From NCBI GenBank assembly GCA_041750915.1, contig JBGSYJ010000161.1, forward strand, positions 1 to 11,191: a DNA stretch of 11,191 bases. Reading direction: 5' to 3'. The stretch is from JBGSYJ01 sp041750915 (GTDB taxonomy: Bacteria; Acidobacteriota; Thermoanaerobaculia; Gp7-AA8). Position numbers and translations under genes: made by a program. The notes under the pieces were generated by a model that saw only the letters and a program-made list of their open reading frames with translations, was not told the origin of the DNA and made no database searches. Of this stretch, positions 1 through 6,605 are shown one piece after another. Every line of letters starts with the position of its first letter. Positions within the stretch are counted from its first letter, which is position 1.

Positions 1-788
1 CGGTCCTTCTCCAGAGCCTTCTCGAGAATCCGGCTCATCGCAGCCGGCATCGATGGGTTCACTTCGCTGAGAGGTACCGGGTCGCGGCTCAGGATCGCCT
101 CGAACACCACGGCAGCGCTTTCTCCCTGGAACGGCAGAACACCCGCGGCCATCTGGTACAGAACCGTACCGAAGGAGAATATGTCGGTGCGCGCATCGGT
201 GAGCTGCGCCCTCGCCTGTTCGGGCGACATGTACGAGACCGTTCCGACGACGGTGCCGGCGGCGGTCAGCTCATCGCCCATCACAGCGGTTGTCGACAGC
301 GAATCGCTCCCTCGTTTGATGTCGATCTTGGCCAGTCCGAAGTCGAGAATCTTCGCCTGCTTGCGCGAAGTGATGAAGATGTTGGCCGGTTTGAGGTCGC
401 GATGAACGATTCCCTTCGCGTGGGCGGACTCGAGCGCATCCACGATCTGGATTGCAACTTCGAGAATCTCGCCGAGCTCCATTGATCCCTGACGAAGCTT
501 TTCAGCGAGCGTGACTCCCTCGAGCAACTCCATGACGATGAAGTGGTCGGACTCGACCTGATCGATCGAATGGATCGTGCAGATGTTCGGATGGTTGAGA
601 GCCGAGGCGGCGCGCGCTTCGCGCTGGAAGCGCTGAAGAGTCGCATCGTCCCGAGCGAGATCGGGCGGGAGGAACTTCAGGGCAACCTGTCTTCCGAGGC
701 TCGTGTCTTCCGCTTCGTAGACGACGCCCATCCCGCCCGTGCCCAACTTCGAGGTCACGTTGTAGTGGAGGATCTTCCGGCCGATCAT
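1..788 (-). CDS. Hanks-type serine/threonine protein kinase, N-terminal part (gene runs off the left edge)
   Basis: Reading leftward from 788, the frame is open to the window edge (262 codons) and encodes a nearly complete protein kinase domain. Visible motifs are the glycine-rich loop GTGGMG (residues 16-21), the ATP-anchoring lysine in VALK (K38), the catalytic loop HRDLKPAN (D131), the metal-binding DFG (D149), and the activation-segment end SYMSPEQ. These are the core residues of an active PknB-like kinase, expected to phosphorylate Ser/Thr on cytoplasmic proteins using ATP. The start MIGRKILHY was chosen because family members usually begin this way. The in-frame upstream ATG (824) lies inside a probable -10 box, and a weak GGGGA lies 11 nt before 788. 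The C-terminal half, which in this family often carries a membrane segment and sensor repeats, is outside the window. The gene is divergent from the kinase at 1025. Family assignment is firm; the substrate is unknown. Confidence 0.94.
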   Translation of the reverse strand, partial: MIGRKILHYNVTSKLGTGGMGVVYEAEDTSLGRQVALKFLPPDLARDDATLQRFQREARAASALNHPNICTIHSIDQVESDHFIVMELLEGVTLAEKLRQGSMELGEILEVAIQIVDALESAHAKGIVHRDLKPANIFITSRKQAKILDFGLAKIDIKRGSDSLSTTAVMGDELTAAGTVVGTVSYMSPEQARAQLTDARTDIFSFGTVLYQMAAGVLPFQGESAAVVFEAILSRDPVPLSEVNPSMPAAMSRILEKALEKD

Positions 789-822
789 TTCGATTGTGGT
801 CCCCAGATGTCGCGAGGCAGGC

Positions 823-851
823 ATCGTACCGGCCGGGGGTCCAGCGGTCAA
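823..851 (-). promoter_or_regulatory. Probable sigma-70-type promoter of the leftward kinase gene
   Basis: On the minus strand, TTGACC (846-851) is followed after exactly 17 nt by TACGAT (823-828). This is a good -35 and a moderate -10 (4 of 6 to TATAAT) at ideal spacing. Transcription would begin near 816, about 28 nt before the ATG at 788. The -10 contains the first base of the upstream ATG at 824, which argues that translation begins at 788. The call rests on motif matching only. Confidence 0.5.
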
Positions 852-905
852 TGAATGCCATGAAGGTTGCCGGTTGGATCCCTGGCCTGAAAGTTTAGAG
901 AGGAG

Positions 906-994
906 GTGTCATCCTGAGCGAAGCGAAGGATCCCCCTGGTTGCTTGCGTCAGAGCGAGTCCTGAGGGGATCCTTCGCTGCGCTCAGGATGACAC
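906..994. repeat. Foldback interspersed repeat with 30-bp inverted arms between divergent kinase genes
   Basis: The left arm (906-935) and right arm (965-994) are reverse complements at 29 of 30 positions, separated by a 29-nt loop (936-964). The arm core TCATCCTGAGCG followed by AAGCGAAGGATC resembles, from memory, a short element scattered through the gaps of many Acidobacteriota and other environmental genomes. It has no coding capacity and no transposase, so it is best described as a REP/MITE-like element. It lies within the gap between two divergent kinases, where it could insulate the promoters, but that role is not shown by the sequence. Confidence 0.85.
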
Positions 995-1001
995 GTCGCG
1001 C

Positions 1002-1018
1002 TGGTACTATTGGGGGAA
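1002..1018 (+). promoter_or_regulatory. Extended -10 box and Shine-Dalgarno-like run before the rightward kinase
   Basis: TGGTACTAT (1002-1010) fits an extended -10 (TGn followed by a hexamer 4 of 6 to TATAAT); no convincing -35 is seen. The purine run GGGGGAAG (about 1012-1019) lies 5-6 nt before ATG 1025 and is a fair ribosome binding site for that start. The two readings conflict in part, because a start point set by this -10 would fall inside the purine run and leave a leader of only about 8 nt. Confidence 0.35.
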
Positions 1019-1024
1019 GACTTC

Positions 1025-3511
1025 ATGATGAAGAAGATCTCCCGTTACACGATTTCCGAGAAGCTTGGTTCCGGCGGTATGGGTGATGTTTACCTCGCCG
1101 AGGACACGACCCTCGGACGTAAGGTCGCGGTCAAGATTCTTCCCCGCCAGTTCACGCAGGATGCCTCGCGCCTCCACCGGTTCCAGAGCGAAGCCCGGAT
1201 CGTCTCCACGCTGAATCATCCGAACATCCTCACGATCTTCGAGGTGGGACATGAAGACGGCGAGCACTTCATCGTCACAGAGTTCATCGATGGCGAGACG
1301 CTTCGGACCCGGCTCGCTCGCGGACCGCTGTCAATCTCCGAGATCGTCGAAATCAGCTCGGGAGTTTTGTCGGCGCTTGCGGAAGCGCATGCTGCGGGAA
1401 TCGTCCACCGCGATATCAAACCCGAGAATGTGATGATCCGCCGCGACGGCATCATCAAGGTGCTCGATTTCGGTCTGGCAAAGCGTACCGAGTCGGCGTC
1501 ATCGGGTTCCGAGGCCGCGACCGCCATCCGCGCGACGGCGCCGGGCAGCGTTCTGGGAACGGTGAGCTACATGTCACCCGAGCAGGCGAGGGGCCTGGAG
1601 GTCGACGGTCGCACAGACCTGTTCAGCCTCGGGGCGATGCTCTACGAGATGCTCACCGGCAGACTCCCTTTCGAAGGGGCGACATCGACCGATGTCCTCG
1701 CGGCGATCCTTCAGCGAACGCCGGCACCGATGAGCAGATTCACCAACGACCTGCCGCAGGAAGTGCACTGGGTGGTCGACAAAGCGCTTCACAAGGAACG
1801 GGACGAGCGTTACCAGACGGCGCGCGAGATGCTCTCGGACCTCAAACGGCTGCAGCGTTCAACGGAATCCCACCCGGGTTCAGAGCGGGAGACGGAACAG
1901 ATCAACAGGATCAGCACGACGACTACGACCTCGGGATCAGCCGGAGCCGTTTCCAGTGCCGAGTATCTCGTCAGCGGAATTCGCAGACACCGGAAGGTCT
2001 TCGGCGGATCCGTACTCGTCATGCTGATCGCGGCCGCAGGTCTGATCTGGTTCACGACGAGGGCCTCCGCTTCGATCGATTCGGTCGCGGTCCTGCCGTT
2101 CGCGAATGATACCGGCGACCCGAACGCTGAATACATCGCTGACGGAGTTACGGAAAACCTCATCAACAGCCTCTCCGGTATCGCCGATCTTCGCGTGATT
2201 CCACGAAGCTCCGTGTTCCGTTACAAGGGCTCCGAGCTTTCGGTCGAAGAGATTGCAAGAGAGCTGGGAGCGCGCGCCGTTCTTACGGGCAGACTCAGAA
2301 AGCAGGGCAATTCACTCACGGTTCAGGCTGAGCTCGTCGATGCCGCCACGCTGTCCCAACTCTGGGGAGAACGCTTCGAAGCTCCCGGCGGCGACCTGAT
2401 GTCGCTCGAACGAAGTCTGGCAAGCAACGCAGCTTCGAGGCTTCGTCCGGCGATGAGTGCGGAAACGCAGCAGAAAGTCGAGAACCTCCACACGAACGAT
2501 CCCGTCGCGCACGATCTCTATCTGCGCGGCCGCTATCACTGGAATCAACGGAAGATCGAAGGGCTGCGGATGGCGATCGACTTTTTCGAGAAGGCGATTG
2601 CACGCGACCCGAAGTTCGCGCTGGCGTGGGCTGGACTTGCAGACGTTTACACCGTTCTGCCGAACTGGGACGACAACGTCCGCTCGCGTGACGCACATCC
2701 GAAAGCGCGGGAGGCCGCCCAGCGGGCACTCGAACTGGATCCCACGCTGGTGGAGCCTCGTGCCGCCCTTGCCGGAGTGCTGTTCGAGTACGAGCATGAC
2801 ATCGCCGCCGCGGAAGCCGAGTTCCGGCGCGCCATTGCCATGAATCCGCGGTACGCCCCGGCACGCCACTGGTATGCCGAGATGCTCTCAGCGGCAGGAC
2901 GCAGTGAGGAGGCGATCGTTCAGGCGGAGGCTGGCCGGACTGCCGATCCGCTCTCGCTCGTTGCTGCAAGCACCCTTGGACTCGTTTATGGGGAAGCACG
3001 CAGGCCGGACGATGCGCTCCGCGCGGCCGACAGGCTGGCCGAGCTCGACCCCGAATTCCCGACGATCCAGATTGTGCGCGGTATGGCTTTCGTGCAGAAG
3101 GGAATGATCAAGGAAGCGGCCGCGCTTTCGGAAGCAGCGGCCAGAGCATCGGACGACGAGGGTCTCATGATCTGGCCGCTGGTCACACGAGGGCAGATGG
3201 CGGAGGCTCGAGCGATCGTTGCCCGACTCGAAAAGCGTGCCAACGAGGGCGCTTACTCGCCATACTGGATGGCATCGGCTTATTCGGCGGTTCGCGACGC
3301 CGATAACACCTTCAGGTGGCTCGAGCAGGCCTACGCGGTTCGAGCCTCACGCATGCCTTACCTGGGTGTCGACATGAACTTTGATCCGGTGCGGTCCGAT
3401 CCCCGTTTCGCCGATCTGCTCCGCCGAATGGGACTGCCTACGGATCTGCCGTACCAATCGGAATTCGGACGACAGGAAGATCTCGCGCGCAAAAAAGAAT
3501 CAGGACAGTGA
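1025..3511 (+). CDS. Membrane-anchored serine/threonine protein kinase with TolB-like domain and TPR repeats
   Basis: This 828-residue protein has the layout kinase - linker - one membrane helix - TolB/FlgO-like domain - tetratricopeptide repeats. The kinase domain (about 7-270) shows GSGGMG, K37 in VAVK, HRDIKPEN (D130), DFG (D148) and SYMSPEQ, so it should be active. A Thr-rich linker follows, then one hydrophobic helix (about 325-343). Next comes a domain beginning SVAVLPF with GVTENLINSL (about 350-455), the fold seen in TPR-linked adenylate cyclases and CadC-like proteins. TPR-type helices (about 495-800) follow, with repeats ending in LDP or DP. The sensor half probably lies outside the cytoplasmic membrane. 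The start was set at ATG 1025 because of the nearby purine run; a TTG five codons upstream is also in frame. The gene ends inside the 3' end of the convergent phosphatase gene. Ligand and substrates are unknown. Confidence 0.95.
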   Translation: MMKKISRYTISEKLGSGGMGDVYLAEDTTLGRKVAVKILPRQFTQDASRLHRFQSEARIVSTLNHPNILTIFEVGHEDGEHFIVTEFIDGETLRTRLARGPLSISEIVEISSGVLSALAEAHAAGIVHRDIKPENVMIRRDGIIKVLDFGLAKRTESASSGSEAATAIRATAPGSVLGTVSYMSPEQARGLEVDGRTDLFSLGAMLYEMLTGRLPFEGATSTDVLAAILQRTPAPMSRFTNDLPQEVHWVVDKALHKERDERYQTAREMLSDLKRLQRSTESHPGSERETEQINRISTTTTTSGSAGAVSSAEYLVSGIRRHRKVFGGSVLVMLIAAAGLIWFTTRASASIDSVAVLPFANDTGDPNAEYIADGVTENLINSLSGIADLRVIPRSSVFRYKGSELSVEEIARELGARAVLTGRLRKQGNSLTVQAELVDAATLSQLWGERFEAPGGDLMSLERSLASNAASRLRPAMSAETQQKVENLHTNDPVAHDLYLRGRYHWNQRKIEGLRMAIDFFEKAIARDPKFALAWAGLADVYTVLPNWDDNVRSRDAHPKAREAAQRALELDPTLVEPRAALAGVLFEYEHDIAAAEAEFRRAIAMNPRYAPARHWYAEMLSAAGRSEEAIVQAEAGRTADPLSLVAASTLGLVYGEARRPDDALRAADRLAELDPEFPTIQIVRGMAFVQKGMIKEAAALSEAAARASDDEGLMIWPLVTRGQMAEARAIVARLEKRANEGAYSPYWMASAYSAVRDADNTFRWLEQAYAVRASRMPYLGVDMNFDPVRSDPRFADLLRRMGLPTDLPYQSEFGRQEDLARKKESGQ

Positions 3512-4918
3512 GTCTTTTCCATCAGCCGGCTCGATCCGTACTGCGATCAGCGTGACGTCGTCTTCCTGCACCCCCCCCGCGCGAAAACTCTCGAGCGCTG
3601 CGAAGAGACGCTCAACGGTTGCGGGAGTCTGTTCATCAACACCACCTTGCGCGAAAAGCTCGGCAAGGCCATCGATTCCGATCTCGCCACCCTTGCGATC
3701 GCGCGTCTCATACGCTCCGTCAGTGTGAATCAGAATTCGATCGCCGCGCTCGAGGAAGAGCTCTGCCATCCGGAACGGCTGCTCGAGACTCGTGCCGAGT
3801 GGAAGCGAAGGAAGCATCAGGATCTCGACTTCCCCGGTGGCGCACTTCCAGTGCAGCACGGGGGGATGCCCCGCGCTGATCACGACCGCGGATCTCCGGT
3901 CGGATGCAACCGACAGCAGGCACATCGTGACGAGCATGCGCTCGGTCCTGGTCTCCCGCATCAGCGTCTGCAGGCGGGAGATCATCTGGCGCGGAGTCTC
4001 GAGATCTTCACTCAGAAGTCGTAGCGCAGTGCGGATGCCGGACAGTACGATCCCGCTCCCGACGCCATGGCCCGCTACATCGGCCTGAACGATTGCAAAC
4101 CTGCCGTTGCGCGAGTAGAAATCGTAGAAGTCTCCACCCACCTCCGACGCTGGAACAGAGCTCGCTGCGATGCTCAGGCCCTCCACCGACGGAATCTCGC
4201 GAGGGAGCATGCTGAGCTGGATCGTCCTTGCGAGATCGAGCTCTTCGCGCATGCGGCTTTCTTCTTCGAGACGCTGGCGCTGCGGAAGCCACTCTTTCAG
4301 GAATGCGGCCGTGAACCTTCGGGTGAAGTACCAGCCGAGGAGCAGGGCAAGCAACGTCAGGCCGCCGTGGATCGAGATCGTCTGCCACAGAGGTGCCGTG
4401 GGACTGCTGAAACCGGCTCCCGGATTTCGGATGACGACGAACATGATCGTCAGGAAGAGCGCGAAGTGGATCGCGAGCCGTTCGCTGAACGTGATTCGAA
4501 GTGCGATTGCAAGCAGAGCCAGCGCAAGCAACGGATCGTCGTCGGGCCGGAACATCCACCGGGCCGCAGCGATCGCGCAGACCAGCAGATAGACACCGAT
4601 GACGAATGCGCGAAGATTTCTGTCCGCCCATCGGAGAGCCTCGAGTTCCCACCTGCCCGTCGTGCGCCAGTCCTCTCGGACGCGCCTCAGATTGTTGCAG
4701 AAGCGGACGATCAGGGCCGCCAGCAACGGCATGAGAACGGCGCCTACCAGCCAGGCCGAGTTTCCTGACTCCCGCCACATGAACACGGAAGCAATTCCTT
4801 CCAGCGCGATCATGGCGGCGGCAAAGTAGAGAACGACTAGATTGCGCAGGTCGCTGAACCGCTCCGTCGCGGCGCGGCGATCGAGTGCAACGACTGCATC
4901 GGGTATGCGTATACGCAT
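3500..4918 (-). CDS. Integral-membrane PP2C-like protein phosphatase (SpoIIE/RsbU family)
   Basis: This 472-residue protein has six hydrophobic segments (about 27-47, 54-74, 103-123, 128-144, 147-163, 183-199). They are followed by a short coiled-coil-like linker rich in Glu and Arg (about 208-235) and a C-terminal SpoIIE-type phosphatase domain (about 240-462). The linker-domain junction AxxIQxSMLP is typical of RsbU-like enzymes. The metal-binding acidic residues of the PPM fold are present: GGDFYDF (D263), ADVAGHG (D280), HTDG (D400) and EDDVTL (D453/D454). It should therefore be an active Mn/Mg-dependent Ser/Thr phosphatase. Family members usually dephosphorylate anti-anti-sigma factors; none is encoded here, so the adjacent kinase's products are alternative substrates by inference. 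No recognisable signal-binding domain lies between the membrane part and the catalytic part. The start ATG lacks a clear ribosome binding site. The last 12 bp overlap the 3' end of the convergent kinase gene. Confidence 0.95.
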   Translation of the reverse strand: MRIRIPDAVVALDRRAATERFSDLRNLVVLYFAAAMIALEGIASVFMWRESGNSAWLVGAVLMPLLAALIVRFCNNLRRVREDWRTTGRWELEALRWADRNLRAFVIGVYLLVCAIAAARWMFRPDDDPLLALALLAIALRITFSERLAIHFALFLTIMFVVIRNPGAGFSSPTAPLWQTISIHGGLTLLALLLGWYFTRRFTAAFLKEWLPQRQRLEEESRMREELDLARTIQLSMLPREIPSVEGLSIAASSVPASEVGGDFYDFYSRNGRFAIVQADVAGHGVGSGIVLSGIRTALRLLSEDLETPRQMISRLQTLMRETRTERMLVTMCLLSVASDRRSAVVISAGHPPVLHWKCATGEVEILMLPSLPLGTSLEQPFRMAELFLERGDRILIHTDGAYETRDRKGGEIGIDGLAELFAQGGVDEQTPATVERLFAALESFRAGGVQEDDVTLIAVRIEPADGKDSLS

Positions 4919-4958
4919 TCGAGCATTCTGCCACGACAGCCGCTACGACAAATTAGAA

Positions 4959-4996
4959 GGACATTCCGATGTCCCTCGTTCCACTGAGCGACGAGG
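4959..4996. other. Two adjacent small hairpins in the gap upstream of the phosphatase gene
   Basis: GGACAT (4959-4964) pairs with ATGTCC (4969-4974) around a TCCG loop. CCTCGT (4974-4979) pairs with ACGAGG (4991-4996) around an 11-nt loop. Both stems are perfect but only 6 bp, and they share base 4974, so they compete by one pair. They lie between two same-strand genes, where they could act in RNA processing or termination, or be chance. The rest of this gap (4919-5093) shows no gene. Confidence 0.3.
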
Positions 4997-5064
4997 TACG
5001 ACATATGGAGCATTCATCCCGGGTCGTCGCCCCATAACGCGCGAGCTCCGGACGATTCGAAGAA

Positions 5065-5084
5065 CGGCGGATCGAAATCCGCCG
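5065..5084 (-). terminator. Hairpin just downstream of the secreted-protein gene, possible weak terminator
   Basis: A perfect 8-bp stem (CGGCGGAT at 5065-5072 with ATCCGCCG at 5077-5084) closes a 4-nt loop that reads TTCG on the minus strand, a very stable tetraloop type. It begins 10 bases past the stop codon of the gene at 5094-5603. The following minus-strand bases, TTCTTCG, are only weakly T-rich, so intrinsic termination is plausible but not strong. An RNA-stability hairpin is the alternative. Confidence 0.4.
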
Positions 5085-5093
5085 CTACTAGTG

Positions 5094-5603
5094 TCACTTC
5101 TTCGTTTCGCGAAATGATTCGACGGCGCTCAGGAGTTGTGGTCGGATCTTTTCGGCGCTGGAAGGGATCGTCCACGCCAGGATCTGGCTGAGTCGCTGCG
5201 GTCCGTCTACAGTAGTATGGATATAGACGATCTTCTGCCCCTCGAGTGCTCCCGTCACTTCATACTGCACCGCTGGGCTGCCACCGATCTTCAGGCTCTT
5301 CGGGCCTGTGATGGTCGGGAAGGCCAGCGTGCCCAGCAATCCGCCCAGCGTTACGCGTGAGTGCTTCTCGATGTTCCAGCCGAACAGATCTTCCTTCAGC
5401 TCGTTGATGACGATCAGATAGGCGCTTTCATCAGCGCTTCCGACCTGGATCTCGGCGACATCGTTGAGCTCCATCACGGTCCAGTTGGATGGAACTGTGA
5501 TCTGCGTTGCCTCGTCCGAGGCGATTACGACCTGCATGCCATCCGCGGCATGAACTCCGACGGTAAACAGACCTGCCGCCACCAACGCGAGAATCGTACG
5601 CAT
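5094..5603 (-). CDS. Small secreted protein of unknown function
   Basis: This 169-residue protein has a clear Sec signal peptide: positive start MRT, a hydrophobic core to about residue 17, and a likely signal peptidase I site after GVHA (about residue 19). The mature part (about 150 residues) starts with alternating strands (TQITVPSNW, followed by AYLIVINE) and ends with a helix (AEKIRPQLLSAVESF). This pattern resembles the PsbP/Mog1/DcrB type of small alpha-beta protein, where a final helix with a phrase like SFR is common; this is a fold-level impression only. There is no lipobox, no cysteine in the mature chain, and no catalytic motif I recognise. It is expected outside the cytoplasmic membrane. 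The start is supported by GGAGG 5 nt upstream. It lies upstream of the phosphatase gene on the same strand with a 175-bp gap containing hairpins, so co-transcription is uncertain. I do not recognise a specific function. Confidence 0.85.
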   Translation of the reverse strand: MRTILALVAAGLFTVGVHAADGMQVVIASDEATQITVPSNWTVMELNDVAEIQVGSADESAYLIVINELKEDLFGWNIEKHSRVTLGGLLGTLAFPTITGPKSLKIGGSPAVQYEVTGALEGQKIVYIHTTVDGPQRLSQILAWTIPSSAEKIRPQLLSAVESFRETKK

Positions 5604-5608
5604 CCGGG

Positions 5609-5643
5609 CCTCCAGTTGAATGTGAGTGAACTTTCACAGTATA
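5609..5643 (-). promoter_or_regulatory. Ribosome binding site, -10 box and small palindrome before the secreted-protein gene
   Basis: On the minus strand, TATACT (5638-5643) is a 5-of-6 -10 match about 34 nt before the ATG at 5603. GGAGG (5609-5613) sits 5 nt before that ATG and fixes the start. Between them is GTGAA-N2-TTCAC (5626-5637), a short palindrome near the expected transcription start that could be an operator. No good -35 is seen. The ribosome site is reliable; the rest is tentative. Confidence 0.45.
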
Positions 5644-5732
5644 CGACGTGGCGGCGCATCACCGGCCGAGCGAAATGCGATCGCACCGACAGCATCACGT
5701 CGGCTTCCGCTGCGCGATCGACGCGGCTGATG

Positions 5733-5757
5733 CGAGGTAGCCGAACCTCGCTATACT
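5733..5757 (+). promoter_or_regulatory. Operator-like palindrome abutting a -10 box, start of the nucleotidyltransferase module
   Basis: CGAGGT (5733-5738) and ACCTCG (5745-5750) form a perfect inverted repeat with a 6-nt spacer. It ends one base before TATACT (5752-5757), a 5-of-6 match to the -10 consensus. The first gene's ATG (5764) begins 6 nt after the -10, about where transcription should start, so the mRNA would be leaderless; no Shine-Dalgarno sequence is present. A repressor bound to the palindrome would block RNA polymerase, as in autoregulated toxin-antitoxin operons. A matching -35 was not found. Confidence 0.5.
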
Positions 5758-5763
5758 TGCGGA

Positions 5764-6042
5764 ATGCTCAGCGAAGCCATCCCCGGAGCCGATCTCATTC
5801 AGAAGGGCTTGGACGACCTTGCTGCCGGACGCGAATCGATCGAGGCCCTCCTGGTCCGGATCGGGGCGCCGCGTCTGCGGAGTCTCGGGATTCCGGTTCC
5901 AGCAGATGAAGACGCATCGCCGGAGCTGAAGCTGTACAAACGCCTCGCCTCAATTGATGCCGATTCCGCACACTCCCGCTACAACGCGCTGATCCGCCGC
6001 CTGGTCAGCTTCGAGCGCGCCTCAGAATGCGTGCGCTCGTAG
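5764..6042 (+). CDS. Small conserved-looking protein of unknown function, first gene of a two-gene module
   Basis: This 92-residue protein is not one I can assign to a named family. It is mostly helical in appearance: an acidic and leucine-rich first half (GLDDLAAGRESIEALLVRIG, about 15-34), a short turn with GIPVP (about 42-46), and a basic second half (YNALIRRLVSF, about 73-83). It has no signal peptide, membrane segment, cysteine pair or obvious DNA-binding helix-turn-helix. Its stop codon lies inside the start of the nucleotidyltransferase gene (16-bp overlap, different frame), which implies translational coupling and a joint job. Small helical partners of nucleotidyltransferases are often antitoxins, so that role is inferred, not seen. 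The start is supported by the -10 box placed for leaderless expression. It is real rather than a shadow because nothing else codes here and the downstream gene is clearly functional. Confidence 0.75.
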   Translation: MLSEAIPGADLIQKGLDDLAAGRESIEALLVRIGAPRLRSLGIPVPADEDASPELKLYKRLASIDADSAHSRYNALIRRLVSFERASECVRS

Positions 6043-6560
6043 ACATCGTCCGCCTGGAGTCGTTCATGCGCGGGCTTGGTGCGTCCGCCCGCGAGAGAGG
6101 CCGGATCTACCTGACCGGAGGTGCGAGCGCAATGCTGATCGGCTGGCGGCAAAGCACAATCGATGTCGACATAAAGATGGTCCCGGAGCAGGACTCGGTA
6201 TTCCGTGCCCTCAGCGAACTGAAGGAATCGCTGCAGATCAATATTGAGCTGGCCTCCCCTGGCGATTTCATCCCGGAAGTCCCCGGCTGGCAGGAACGGA
6301 GTCTCTTCATCGCGACCGAAGTCAACCTCAGTTTCTTTCACTATGACTTTTACTCTCAGTGCCTCTCGAAGATCGAGCGCGGCCATGCCAGGGATGTTGA
6401 AGATGTCAGGCAGATGATGGATCGCGGCCTGGTGGCACCTGAGCGGCTCGCCCACTCTTTCGAGCAGATCGAACCGCTCCTCTATCGCTATCCCGCGATT
6501 GACCCGCCGTCGTTTCGGCGGGCGCTCCAACAAGCGCTCTCTGGATTCGGGCACCGGTAG
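6027..6560 (+). CDS. DUF6036/AbiEii-like nucleotidyltransferase
   Basis: This 177-residue protein has the marks of the Pol-beta-type nucleotidyltransferase fold. LTGGASAM (about 29-36) is the GG motif, and the metal-binding DxD is in STIDVDIK (D46, D48). A further acidic candidate is E74 in INIEL. The late motif KIERGHARDVEDV (about 115-127) matches the K...RD..D signature shared with AbiEii-type toxins. Such enzymes transfer nucleotides to RNA or protein targets, and the AbiEii branch are type IV toxins; DUF6036 members are less studied. It ends with a conserved-looking YPAIDP segment (about 155-160). Two starts are possible: ATG 6027, which keeps the N-terminal helix VDIVRLESFMRGLG, and ATG 6066, which has GGAG 7 nt upstream but trims that helix. 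I chose 6027 for the helix and for coupling to the preceding gene. Family is fairly sure; toxicity and target are inference. Confidence 0.87.
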   Translation: MRALVDIVRLESFMRGLGASARERGRIYLTGGASAMLIGWRQSTIDVDIKMVPEQDSVFRALSELKESLQINIELASPGDFIPEVPGWQERSLFIATEVNLSFFHYDFYSQCLSKIERGHARDVEDVRQMMDRGLVAPERLAHSFEQIEPLLYRYPAIDPPSFRRALQQALSGFGHR

Positions 6561-6605
6561 AACTCGAATGGCAGCGGTTATCAGTAGTATTCTTTGCCAG
6601 CGATC

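Noticed and set aside
4008..4934. A 308-codon minus-strand frame overlapping the phosphatase in another frame
   Set aside because: The phosphatase frame carries all membrane segments and catalytic motifs; this one is Arg/Pro/Ser-rich low-meaning sequence.
5621..5638. CRP-like site TGTGA...TCACA upstream of the secreted-protein gene
   Set aside because: The spacer is 8 nt instead of the 6 nt required for a CRP site, and the position is downstream of the -10.
5361..5909. A 182-codon plus-strand frame crossing the secreted-protein gene and the start of the nucleotidyltransferase module
   Set aside because: It overlaps two better-supported genes, crosses a control region with promoters on both strands, and has no coherent domain.
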